Source of the DNA: GCA-2720865 sp047630275
GTDB lineage: Bacteria > Bdellovibrionota > Bacteriovoracia > Bacteriovoracales > Bacteriovoracaceae
NCBI GenBank assembly: GCA_047630275.1
Contig: JBLHVN010000003.1
Location: 186,001-250,000, forward strand
Length of the DNA stretch: 64,000 bases
Direction of reading: 5' to 3'
In this document: positions 27,767 through 36,750 of the stretch, one piece after another
Numbering within the stretch: the first letter of the stretch is position 1
Layout of the letters: every line of letters begins with the position of its first letter
Notes under the pieces: generated by a model
Told to the model about the DNA's origin: nothing
Databases searched by the model: none
The model's input: the letters and a program-made list of their open reading frames with translations, nothing else
Translations under genes and position numbers: made by a program

Positions 27767-29200
27767 CTATCGTCTCAATTGAGTTTCGCGAGTTAGAACT
27801 TCTCCATTTAGCATTAGAATTTCAACAGTAACTGTTGTTGTACCTTTCTTCTTAACTTTAAAATACTTTGAAAAGTTTGAAGTTCTATCAGTTGCACGCT
27901 CACCTTTGAAAAGGTTCGTTGCGGAGTACTTAACACTTACGATATCAGCTAGAGCTTCAGAAGACCCAGTAACTGTAGCAGTCACTTTCTTGTTCTTAGC
28001 TACGGCTGAATCTTTAATCGAAAGCTTAAGGTCTAAAGAGCTATAGTCAGCAGTGATATTGTTTAGGCTTGCATCAAATCCTAGCATTCTCTTAAGAGTT
28101 ACTTTCTTAACTTCTTTTTCCGCTTTGAAAGAAAGAAGAGCTCTTTCTTCAGAAAGAAGAGTGTTTCTAGCTGAAACTAAGTCATCAAAGCTGATCTGAT
28201 TTCCTCTAAAAAGGATTTCTTTTTCAGCTACGTCTTTCTTAGTTTCAAGGATGATTTCTTCTTGAATAGCGATTCTCTCATCGATAATAGCGATGTCTTT
28301 ATAAGTAGCATAAACTTGGTTTCTGATCTTAAGTTCAGTTCTTCTACCTTGAAGCTCGATAACTCTAACCTTACTTTTTTCAATAGAAACTAGAGCTGGG
28401 TAATCAAATCCAATTCCTTCAAAGCTGATGAATGACCATCTTGCTGATGCTTCCATGTACTGAGCACCTTCTCTCATGAAGAAGTTTTGAGCAAGCTCAG
28501 GTGAGTTGTTAAGGGCAAGAGCAGTACCTTCTTCGATAGAATTAGGAACCATATCAGTTGTGATCTCAGGTAGTTCAGCTAGTACGTACTCTTGAGTAGG
28601 TACTCTACTTAAGGCCATGTTCATGGCGTATTTTTCAGCTCTAATGATACTGTTAAGAGCAAATACTTGTTGCTTATGACTCTGAAGGTTCTTTTTAGCA
28701 ACGAAAACTTGTTGACGAGTAGCAGCTCCAAGAGCTTCTCTTGCTTCCATAGTTTTGACAACTTCAGTTAAAAGCTTTGTTTGCTCTTCAGCAGAAGCAG
28801 CAAGCTTCTCTTGAAACTTAATCTTGATAAAACTCTTAGTAAGTCCTTCAAGGATGTTTAGTCTTAGAGCTTCTGTGGCAAATGATTCAGCTACAGCAAA
28901 TTCTTGAGAGGCTTGGTATTCAAACCATCCAGAAGGTGTAGGAAGAAATGCTTGAGCAACGCCAAGAGTTGTATTCAGTCTTGTCATCTCAATGCTTAAA
29001 CGCGGTAAGAACTGTCCAAGGGCAACCTGGACGCTCTTTTGAGCTTGGTAGTATTTTTCGTATTGAATCTTAATCTCTAAGTTGTCACTTAGAACTTCTG
29101 ATCTTACGTCTTCAAGCGTAAGCACATCGACTGCAAACAGTCTAAATGATAGGGAAAATATCCCTAAGATCATTAATAATTTTAAGCCAGCGTTTTTCAT
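27767..29200 (-). CDS. TolC-like outer-membrane protein with C-terminal extension
   Basis: 477 residues, Sec signal ~1-23, GGGAGA ribosome site. Residues ~25-370 form the TolC helical domain (LEDVRSEVLSDNLEIKIQYEKYYQAQKSVQVALGQFLPRLS, LFRGNQISFDDLVSARNTLLSEERALL). From ~375 a ~100-residue beta-rich C-terminal region follows (DIVSVKYSATNLFKGERATDRTSNFSKYFKVKK) whose counterpart is present in the downstream paralogue (26251-27744): SVxYxxxNxxxGxxxxDRxxNxxxxxxVKK is shared. First gene of the operon 29200 to 24953. Confidence 0.85.
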   Translation of the reverse strand: MKNAGLKLLMILGIFSLSFRLFAVDVLTLEDVRSEVLSDNLEIKIQYEKYYQAQKSVQVALGQFLPRLSIEMTRLNTTLGVAQAFLPTPSGWFEYQASQEFAVAESFATEALRLNILEGLTKSFIKIKFQEKLAASAEEQTKLLTEVVKTMEAREALGAATRQQVFVAKKNLQSHKQQVFALNSIIRAEKYAMNMALSRVPTQEYVLAELPEITTDMVPNSIEEGTALALNNSPELAQNFFMREGAQYMEASARWSFISFEGIGFDYPALVSIEKSKVRVIELQGRRTELKIRNQVYATYKDIAIIDERIAIQEEIILETKKDVAEKEILFRGNQISFDDLVSARNTLLSEERALLSFKAEKEVKKVTLKRMLGFDASLNNITADYSSLDLKLSIKDSAVAKNKKVTATVTGSSEALADIVSVKYSATNLFKGERATDRTSNFSKYFKVKKKGTTTVTVEILMLNGEVLTRETQLRR

Positions 29201-29347
29201 CGTGTTCTCCCAAACCCTAATAAGTTTTGAATATTTTGTTTAATTTTATATTTTTATAAGCTTCTTAAACTAAATCATATAAGTGTGACTAACCACCTCA
29301 TTACGGGCACTCTGTAAAAAGGTAAGGGTTTTGAAAAATGTTCCGGG

Positions 29348-32257
29348 TTATCTATCAAGCCAAGTATAGCTGCCTGGATAAGTCTGTATTAAAACCCCAC
29401 GTTTCAAACTTCTTAGTCTGTCTAATTTTAAATATTTACCTGTTCCATCATCTTTATGGTGAACTGATCTTTGAAAGGTCATAGCTGGAACTTGGACACC
29501 TTTATTTGGATTCAATAAAAAGCCACCCGTTCCTTGAAAACTACCGTGTGAGCCATCATTCTCATAAGAGCTCCATCTTCCTATTGAGTCTATAAAGACT
29601 CCACTTGAGAGAGGACCAAGAACCACCCCTGTCTCATCCATTAAGTGGATCATGCCACTTTTTTCAATGCCCATTGTCTTTCCTGCCCTGCCACTTAAGA
29701 CTGAACCGCTTGGTAGGATCAATTGTTTTAGAGTTCCATCAAATTTAAAGGCCTTAAGCTCATCATCTTCAAAAAGCGTGAGGTAATTTGACTGATGACT
29801 TACATAATACCCTTCACTTTCGTAAATGGTATTTTGGCCTAATATGTCTGCTACCTTTAAAACTTCGGTATTGTCTTTATAGATCCACAGTCCATCTTCT
29901 ATAGGCGTGATAAATTCTCGTCCCTCTGTGAGAACAGAGCTGACGGTGCTGCTTTGGAGATTAAAGATAAGCTCTACATTTTCATTGTCACTATTAGTCC
30001 CAGAAATGATGGCATTTGTCGTATCAATCCCTCTAAAGACTTGAGACCATAGTCTTTTTGCCCCAAGCTTAAACTCTTTTAGCCCTTCAGGGCTTAGTAC
30101 GTAATAGAAGTTCTCTTCCCCTTCTAAGAAGAAGACCTTCTCCCCTAGGATCTTAACTGGAGCTTCTTTTTCTAAGTTAATGAAAAGTGAATCCCCTCTT
30201 CTTTCCACAAAGACAATTAAGCTATTATCTTTTGATACTAAGGCACCGAAGGCACCAGACCAATAGGCTTTAGTAAACTTAGGAGTCAGCTTAAGAATGG
30301 CTGGTTCACCAAGAGTTCCTTTAGAATCAACAGGGTATAGTTTTTCATTAATTTGAATAAGACCTTTTCCCGATTTATTAAAAGTTAAAAAATCATTCTT
30401 TGGTAAATTCAATCTTGATTGAGAAATAAGGTTATAAGCTTCACGGTTATCTAGGACCGCCACTGAGTTATCAGTTAGTTCAATATGCTTAAAGCCAGGT
30501 AGATGAAAAGAAGAAGCTAAGGCCTCTCCCCAATTAAAGTTTATGCTTGCTCTAGGGTCACTATTGAAAAAAGGAATTCGATCATTCCAAACTAAAAGAG
30601 ACATTTCAAGATTATTGGCCTTTATTGTTTTAGCATTAAGGTCTATATCAAGGTCATTCTGGCAGTCCTCACTAGGAAATCTTTGACAGAAATTTCTTAT
30701 TAAGTAGTTATGATGAGCAATCTTTTGATCTAACTCAAAAGTATTAGCGTCCCAGAACCAATTACCTTTTGGAAAGCAATTCTTTTCACAGATTCCTCTT
30801 TGACTAATTCTCTGTTCTCTAGATTTAAATAAATCTGATAGCCTAGTGTGCATGAGTTCGGCCATTCCCTCAGTAGTGATAGTCCATCTCGCGTTCAAGG
30901 GATCTCTTGGGTCAAAGGAAACCTGCCCTTCTTTAAAGAGGTAACGGGCCTGATCCATGTTGATAGTAGTCCCTAATACTGTGAACTTTTCTTTCCTTAA
31001 GGCCTCAAGCCAGCGTTCTTTCATCTTGGGAAAAACAGGGATCAAGCTTTCAACTAATAGATCTAGTGAATTAAAAAGCTTTCTTATCTTACTATCGCGG
31101 CTAGGGGTTGAATAAGCGTCATAGCCAGCTGTTCCAGGTGAGCAATCAACAACTCTACAGGCCTCATACCCTTCTAGGACAACTGACTTTCGAAATTCAA
31201 GTGTTTCAAGCACATCTTTAAGCCCAGCGTTGATTAAGATTTCTTTAGAAAAGTCAGGTCTTACGGCCTTAAAGACTCCAAGAGCAAAAGACTCTCCCTC
31301 ACCGACAAAGTCATCATCGTATTGTTGTAGCCCATAAGAAATATGAGTCTTTCCTGGTTTTAACTCAAAGTCTCTTCCATCTTTAACCGCCCATCTCATG
31401 GCACGAAAACCACTAGAGTCAACTAGGGGCCTTTCAAAGTTTAGGAAGACTTCTTCACTAAGACGCCTAAGGCCACGGGGCACAGTAGAGGCGCGCATAA
31501 TAAGAGGAATCTCTGTTAAACTCGCAAAATTAGTCTTGGCCACAATACGCACATGACCAGAGACATCCTCAAGGTTTAAAAAGAAAGTTCCCTCTAATAA
31601 GCTCTCTGAGCTTATCTTGATAGGATAACTATCCTTCCAAACAGAGTGAGTATAAGTATTGTTCATTAGGTAATTAAGGGCCGTCATAAAGAGCTTATCT
31701 TTATGCCAGGTCTCATGGGTAGGAAGCTTCTTCCAACTTCTAAGCATGTCTTCATTGGAGAAGATCTTATCTGATCCGGCCATGGTATTCGCGGCCGGTA
31801 GCTTATGAATACGAGAAAAGATCCACCTAAGACCAATGATCACATCAGCGCAGTCAGTTTCAATACCATACTCAACAAAAAAGTCTGTCGTTAGGTTATC
31901 TCGAAGCCACTCAGCATACTTAACTTCCCACTTCATAGACCAAGTTTCAGTGGCCTTCCATAAACGCTTATTCCGTGCAGGGTCCATGTCTTCATAGACT
32001 TCATAGGTGATCTTATCGGTCTTTGAAAACGACTTTAGCTTTTCTTCTATGTCTTCAAGTGAAGAAAACCTCTTAGATGAGGTTCTCTCTTGGAAATCTC
32101 CATCTTTGGCAACAAATTGATCAAGCTGCCAAGAACCATCGATTTCATAGGCGATAGCAAAACGAATCTTTCCGTCTTCTTTTAATTGCCATTTGTATTC
32201 AGAGGCCGAAAGGCCCAAGCTGGCTAATAAACTTATGATTAATAAGAACAGTTGCAT
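29348..32257 (-). CDS. Secreted NlpC/P60-like domain plus beta-rich C-terminal region
   Basis: 969 residues with a signal peptide (~1-18). Residues ~125-245 carry a papain-fold pattern: ETDCADVIIGLRWIFSRIHKLP (Cys136) and LEDVSGHVRIVA (His235), the Cys and His positions of NlpC/P60 cysteine peptidases, which cut cell-wall peptides; the intervening 90 residues are longer than usual and the third polar residue was not identified. The second half (~580-960) has many short beta strands with Gly turns that look like a propeller or beta-helix. The catalytic assignment is inference from two motifs. A periplasmic or exported peptidoglycan hydrolase is the best guess. Confidence 0.6.
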   Translation of the reverse strand: MQLFLLIISLLASLGLSASEYKWQLKEDGKIRFAIAYEIDGSWQLDQFVAKDGDFQERTSSKRFSSLEDIEEKLKSFSKTDKITYEVYEDMDPARNKRLWKATETWSMKWEVKYAEWLRDNLTTDFFVEYGIETDCADVIIGLRWIFSRIHKLPAANTMAGSDKIFSNEDMLRSWKKLPTHETWHKDKLFMTALNYLMNNTYTHSVWKDSYPIKISSESLLEGTFFLNLEDVSGHVRIVAKTNFASLTEIPLIMRASTVPRGLRRLSEEVFLNFERPLVDSSGFRAMRWAVKDGRDFELKPGKTHISYGLQQYDDDFVGEGESFALGVFKAVRPDFSKEILINAGLKDVLETLEFRKSVVLEGYEACRVVDCSPGTAGYDAYSTPSRDSKIRKLFNSLDLLVESLIPVFPKMKERWLEALRKEKFTVLGTTINMDQARYLFKEGQVSFDPRDPLNARWTITTEGMAELMHTRLSDLFKSREQRISQRGICEKNCFPKGNWFWDANTFELDQKIAHHNYLIRNFCQRFPSEDCQNDLDIDLNAKTIKANNLEMSLLVWNDRIPFFNSDPRASINFNWGEALASSFHLPGFKHIELTDNSVAVLDNREAYNLISQSRLNLPKNDFLTFNKSGKGLIQINEKLYPVDSKGTLGEPAILKLTPKFTKAYWSGAFGALVSKDNSLIVFVERRGDSLFINLEKEAPVKILGEKVFFLEGEENFYYVLSPEGLKEFKLGAKRLWSQVFRGIDTTNAIISGTNSDNENVELIFNLQSSTVSSVLTEGREFITPIEDGLWIYKDNTEVLKVADILGQNTIYESEGYYVSHQSNYLTLFEDDELKAFKFDGTLKQLILPSGSVLSGRAGKTMGIEKSGMIHLMDETGVVLGPLSSGVFIDSIGRWSSYENDGSHGSFQGTGGFLLNPNKGVQVPAMTFQRSVHHKDDGTGKYLKLDRLRSLKRGVLIQTYPGSYTWLDR

Positions 32258-32334
32258 CGAAATTTACCCTCACAATAGGCCGAGAGTAGACCAAATGAGA
32301 GGTAGAACTTAAAGGAAAGTGAAAAAATGACAGG

Positions 32335-34329
32335 CTAAATAAAGAGCTTTGCCTCTACTAACTGCTTAATTTCATCTCTGATCTTGGCCGCTTCTTCAAA
32401 GTTAAGCTGCCTTGACTCCTCTTTCATGCGGATCTTAAGCTCTGCAATCTGAGAATCGATATTCTCAACACTTAGGGCTTCATACTTTACAGTCTTTTTA
32501 TCAGACCTAGATTTCTTGCCTCTCAGGGTTTCAATGACTCCTGAGCTAATAGACTTCGTGATGGTTGTAGGGGTATTGCCATGTTTTATATTATGGGCCT
32601 CTTGAATAGAGCGCCTTCTGGCCGTTTCGGAGATGGCCTTTGCCATAGATTTTGTTTCTTTATAGGCATAGAGGATCACCTTGCCTTCACTATTTCTCGC
32701 CGCACGCCCAATGGTTTGAATCAAGGAGCGCTCAGATCTTAAGAAGCCTTCTTTATCAGCGTCTAAGATGCCAACTAAAGAAACTTCAGGAAGGTCTAGG
32801 CCCTCTCTTAAAAGATTGATGCCAACTAAGATATCAAACTCACCGAGGCGCAGGTCTCTTAGAATCTCCATCCTCTCCAATGTAACAATATCGCTATGAA
32901 GATAACGGATCCTCATGCCAGCGCTCTTATAAAAACTTGTAAGCTCTTCAGCGAGCTTCTTCGTAAGTGTGGTGATCAAGACCCTAAAGCCTTTTTTGAT
33001 TTCTTTCTTCGCTTCAACTAAGAGGTCATCCACTTGATTAGTAGCATCTCTAACTTCAATTATGGGATCAAGAAGACCAGTGGGACGGATGATCTGCTCT
33101 ACATACTCTCCATGGGTATGCTCTAATTCATAATTTCCTGGAGTGGCCGAAACATACATTGTTGTTCTTAGTTTCTTTTCAAATTCATGAAATTGAAGAG
33201 GCCTATTGTCTAGGGCGCTTGGAAGCCTAAAGCCAAAGCCAACGAGGTTCTCTTTTCGGGACCTATCCCCTTTATACATGGCCCCTACTTGAGAGACCGT
33301 TATATGGGATTCATCTATGATCATCAGAAAATCATCCCCAAAATAATCAATCAAAGTCGGAGGCGGCTCCCCTTCTTTAGCCCCGGTTAAATGACGTGAA
33401 TAATTTTCGATCCCAGAACAAAAGCCCATCTCTTCTAGCATTTCAAGATCAAGCATGGTCCGCTGCTCTAAGCGCTGCTTTTCAACGAGCTTCTCTTGCG
33501 CTTGAAGCTCTTGAAGGCGAGCCCTTAGTTCTAATTTAATCGCCTCTGTTGCTTTAACCAACTTATCTTCACTTACCACGTAGTGAGACTTAGGATAGAT
33601 GGTAGCTTTCTTAAGAGTATAGAGAGTCTTTCCTCGAAGAGGATCAACGACAGAGATGTTTTCAATCTCATCATCAAAGAATTCAATCCTTATAACATCG
33701 CTATCTTCATGGGCAGGAAAAACTTCAACTAAGTCTCCTCTTACACGAAAACAACCCCTAGAGAAGTCGATATCATTTCTTTCATATTGAATGGAGATAA
33801 GAGTCTTTAGGAAATCATCCCGGTCAATAGTATCCCCAACAAAAAGTGTTTTCCTCTGATCCCCATACTCTGAGGGAGAACCAATCCCATAGATACAACT
33901 AACAGAAGCCACCACGATGACGTCATCCCGCTCTAATAAGGAGCGTGTAGCACTATGGCGTAACTTATCAATCTCATCGTTAACAGAAGCGTCTTTTTCA
34001 ATATAGGTATCAGAGCCCACCACATAGGCCTCTGGTTGATAATAATCATAATAAGAAACAAAGTATTCAACGGCATTATTAGGAAAAAACTCTTTAAACT
34101 CAGCATAAAGCTGGGCCGCTAGGGTTTTGTTGTGGGCCAAGATAAGAGTCTTCTTTCCTAACTTCTCAATTAGGTTGGCCATGGTAAAGGTCTTACCCGA
34201 GCCAGTTACTCCTAAAAGAGTTTGCTCCCGCTTCCCTTCTTTATAACCTTTTAATAAGGCTTTAATAGCAGCTGGCTGATCCCCAGTGGGAGAGAACTTA
34301 CTGACTAATTTAAAGACTGACTCACTCAT
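32335..34329 (-). CDS. uvrB: UvrABC excinuclease subunit B
   Basis: 664 residues, full length. Walker A GVTGSGKTFTMANL (~40-53), damage-binding beta-hairpin YYDYYQPEAYV (~93-103), DEAD-like box IDESH, helicase motifs GDRSRKENLV, YVSATPG, GRAARNSEGKVILYA and a C-terminal UVR domain (~625-660, QIAELKIRMKEESRQLNFEEAAKIRDEI) that binds UvrC. It acts in nucleotide excision repair with UvrA and UvrC, which are not in the window. It starts 41 bases from the divergent lysA. Confidence 0.98.
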   Translation of the reverse strand: MSESVFKLVSKFSPTGDQPAAIKALLKGYKEGKREQTLLGVTGSGKTFTMANLIEKLGKKTLILAHNKTLAAQLYAEFKEFFPNNAVEYFVSYYDYYQPEAYVVGSDTYIEKDASVNDEIDKLRHSATRSLLERDDVIVVASVSCIYGIGSPSEYGDQRKTLFVGDTIDRDDFLKTLISIQYERNDIDFSRGCFRVRGDLVEVFPAHEDSDVIRIEFFDDEIENISVVDPLRGKTLYTLKKATIYPKSHYVVSEDKLVKATEAIKLELRARLQELQAQEKLVEKQRLEQRTMLDLEMLEEMGFCSGIENYSRHLTGAKEGEPPPTLIDYFGDDFLMIIDESHITVSQVGAMYKGDRSRKENLVGFGFRLPSALDNRPLQFHEFEKKLRTTMYVSATPGNYELEHTHGEYVEQIIRPTGLLDPIIEVRDATNQVDDLLVEAKKEIKKGFRVLITTLTKKLAEELTSFYKSAGMRIRYLHSDIVTLERMEILRDLRLGEFDILVGINLLREGLDLPEVSLVGILDADKEGFLRSERSLIQTIGRAARNSEGKVILYAYKETKSMAKAISETARRRSIQEAHNIKHGNTPTTITKSISSGVIETLRGKKSRSDKKTVKYEALSVENIDSQIAELKIRMKEESRQLNFEEAAKIRDEIKQLVEAKLFI

Positions 34330-34370
34330 AAGATGTTGTATCCGATTCGCTTTCGCGTTAAAATTTTTAG

Positions 34371-35615
34371 ATGACTATAAAAAATTCTTCGCCGCTCTGC
34401 TATAAAAAGGGCAAGCTTCACTTTGATAATATACCACTGGCCTCAATCGCTCAAAGGGTTAAAACCCCTTTTTATCTATATAGTGAAAAGACTTTGCTCG
34501 CTAACTATCAGCTCTTTTTAGACTCGGCCTTAAAGGCAAAGATAGAAGATCCCTTAATTTGCTTTGCTCTCAAGGCCAACCCCAACTTAAAGCTTCTTAA
34601 GTCATTGGCCCGCGCTGGTGCTGGGGCTGATATTGTTAGTCAGGGAGAATTGAAAAGGGCCCTGGATGCAGGCATTAAAGCTTCGAAGATTGTCTTCTCT
34701 GGTGTTGGTAAAACTGGAGAAGAGATTAAAAAAGGATTAAAGGCTGGCATCTATTCTTTTAATGTCGAATCCATTGAAGAATTAGAACTTATCAATAGTG
34801 AAGCTAAGAAACTAAAGAAGAAGGCCCGGGTGGCCTTCAGATTAAACCCGAAAGTTCATGCCAAGACTCATAAGCATATTTCAACCGGCTTTAAGACTCA
34901 TAAGTTTGGTCTTCTTAAAGAAGACATCCTTAAGGCCCTCAAGAAAAAAGGACTTTGGACTCATACTGATCTAGTTGGACTCTCAATGCATATAGGCTCT
35001 CAGCTCACTTGTCTTAAGGCCACTAAGAAGGCCATCAAAGAACTTGGCACCCTCGCCTTAGAAGTGAACAGGCCCTTAGAGTTCTTAGACGTAGGAGGCG
35101 GCCTCGGAGTTGACTATGGACCTGAAGAAGAAAAACGCTTTTCAACTCCTAAACAATATATGGAGATCATCTCTAACGAACTTAAAAATAGTTTTTATAA
35201 GAAAAACACTTTTGATCAAAGACCTAGGATTGTCTTTGAACCAGGCCGGGTCATCGCCGCGAGGGCCGGGGCTTTTATCACAAGCGTGGTAAGAACAAAA
35301 AAGAGTGAAGATTGTCACTTTGCCATAGTTGACGGGGGCATGAATGACTTTGTCCGCGCTTCATTATACGGGGCTTATCACGATATCCTTACTGAGAAAA
35401 AAGCCGGAAAGAAAACCATCAAGACTGATATTGTAGGCCCTATTTGTGAAACAGCAGATTGCTTTGGAACAGCCAGGTCCCTTCCTTCTTTGAAGGCCGG
35501 TGATCTAATCTCTGTGGCAGATGTCGGGGCCTATGGCTTTTCCATGGCCAGTCACTATAATATGAGGTCTCTTCCAAAAGAAGTGGTGGTTAGTCTAAAA
35601 GGGAAGCTCTCTTAA
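34371..35615 (+). CDS. lysA: Diaminopimelate decarboxylase
   Basis: 414 residues, the final enzyme of lysine synthesis, decarboxylating meso-diaminopimelate with PLP. CFALKANPNLKLLKSL contains the Schiff-base lysine K68; SMHIGSQL (~205-212), FLDVGGGLGVDYG (Gly-rich PLP phosphate loop), RIVFEPGRVIAARAGAF and GPICETADCFG (the active-site Cys) follow in order. No regulatory ACT or kinase domain is fused. The 3' end overlaps the convergent S41 gene by 26 bases. Confidence 0.96.
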   Translation: MTIKNSSPLCYKKGKLHFDNIPLASIAQRVKTPFYLYSEKTLLANYQLFLDSALKAKIEDPLICFALKANPNLKLLKSLARAGAGADIVSQGELKRALDAGIKASKIVFSGVGKTGEEIKKGLKAGIYSFNVESIEELELINSEAKKLKKKARVAFRLNPKVHAKTHKHISTGFKTHKFGLLKEDILKALKKKGLWTHTDLVGLSMHIGSQLTCLKATKKAIKELGTLALEVNRPLEFLDVGGGLGVDYGPEEEKRFSTPKQYMEIISNELKNSFYKKNTFDQRPRIVFEPGRVIAARAGAFITSVVRTKKSEDCHFAIVDGGMNDFVRASLYGAYHDILTEKKAGKKTIKTDIVGPICETADCFGTARSLPSLKAGDLISVADVGAYGFSMASHYNMRSLPKEVVVSLKGKLS

Positions 35616-36750
35616 GAGAATTACTCTCCCCCATTACCGTAGGCATGACACCAACCCCCTCGTAGAGGGATCCGTTTTTCCGCCATACTAAGCAGCTAGG
35701 ATAAGTCAGAACGGAGTTTGAAAACTCTTCTTTTAAAGGATCTCCCGCACCGCCATGAGTCCTCTCTCCTACAAGGTTTCTAGATTCTGAGTCTTTTAAA
35801 ACCCCAGCTACAACTTCACAGGCGCTAAAGCAGCCCCCGTTGATCAAGACTGTAATGATCTTATGCCCAAGGCTTGTAGGGAGTGGTTCAATATATTCAG
35901 TGATCTTCTTCTTTCCTACAAACTGAAAACTATAGAGATAGGCCTTCTTTGAGATCATATGACCTAAAAGATAACGAACTTCATCATCAGCCCCTCCTCC
36001 ATTGTCTCGAAGGTCTAAGATGATCTTCTCATAAGGGCCTGCAGCTTTAATTTGCCGGTCTAAAGGCTTCTTAAAATTTTGAAAGACTTCTTTTCTCTTG
36101 TCTGATTTTCCTTCACACCAAAAGCTGTTCACTTTGATGACATAACTCTTTTCATTATAAGGATAGCCACTAACGCATGGTTGCTTTGAAGGTTTCTTTT
36201 TTTTCTCCAACCTTAAAAGAGAATCATCTTTAAGGCTTAAGCTCTCTACATTAAAGAGACCCTCTTTTCTTGATTCAATCATCTTTAGAGTTCTGTATCT
36301 CTTTCCGTGAACAGAAGAAGCGCTTATAAAATGACTATGCTTTTCAACCCATTTTTCAACCGGAAGTGAATCGATCTTGAGAACTTCTTTAAATTCAACT
36401 TCCCCTGGAATTTTGGCAAAGACCTTCTTTTGAATATTAAGCTCAACTTGAAAGTACTCTTCTTTAAAGTCTTTTTTTTCTTCAAGTACCAGATGACCGT
36501 CCCCCATCTTTTGAATAAGGCTCTGATAAAGAGGAAGGTGATCCTTTAACTTCTTATCCTTACTTAAGGCCTCAATAGAAGCGATGACTTGATCTTTATG
36601 GGCCTTATTCACCTTAAGGTTAGAGTATTTATTCTTTAAGGTATCAATAAGGACTGCCTCTTCAGATTTGAAGAAGCAGCCATTTAAAAAAAGTGATATT
36701 GAGAATAAAATGGTTTTCAACTTACTTATAAGACCAAGAATAAGTTCCAT
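35590..36750 (-). CDS. S41-family peptidase-like lipoprotein
   Basis: 386 residues. Lipobox LNGC25 after a hydrophobic stretch suggests an outer-membrane or periplasmic lipoprotein. The S41 tail-specific protease core is visible: KIILDLRDNGGGADDEVRYLLGHM (~242-265), GGCFSACEVVAGVL with the nucleophile S309, and VGERTHGGAGDP. In the CtpA branch the last motif contains the general-base Lys; here GxG is GAG, so it belongs with the IRBP-like S41 group or is inactive. The ATG at 36750 lies inside cysS without a ribosome site; a TTG at 36720, just past the cysS stop, would give a shorter, typical lipoprotein signal (MKTILFSISLFLNGC). The start is uncertain. Confidence 0.8.
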   Translation of the reverse strand: MELILGLISKLKTILFSISLFLNGCFFKSEEAVLIDTLKNKYSNLKVNKAHKDQVIASIEALSKDKKLKDHLPLYQSLIQKMGDGHLVLEEKKDFKEEYFQVELNIQKKVFAKIPGEVEFKEVLKIDSLPVEKWVEKHSHFISASSVHGKRYRTLKMIESRKEGLFNVESLSLKDDSLLRLEKKKKPSKQPCVSGYPYNEKSYVIKVNSFWCEGKSDKRKEVFQNFKKPLDRQIKAAGPYEKIILDLRDNGGGADDEVRYLLGHMISKKAYLYSFQFVGKKKITEYIEPLPTSLGHKIITVLINGGCFSACEVVAGVLKDSESRNLVGERTHGGAGDPLKEEFSNSVLTYPSCLVWRKNGSLYEGVGVMPTVMGESNSLKRASLLD

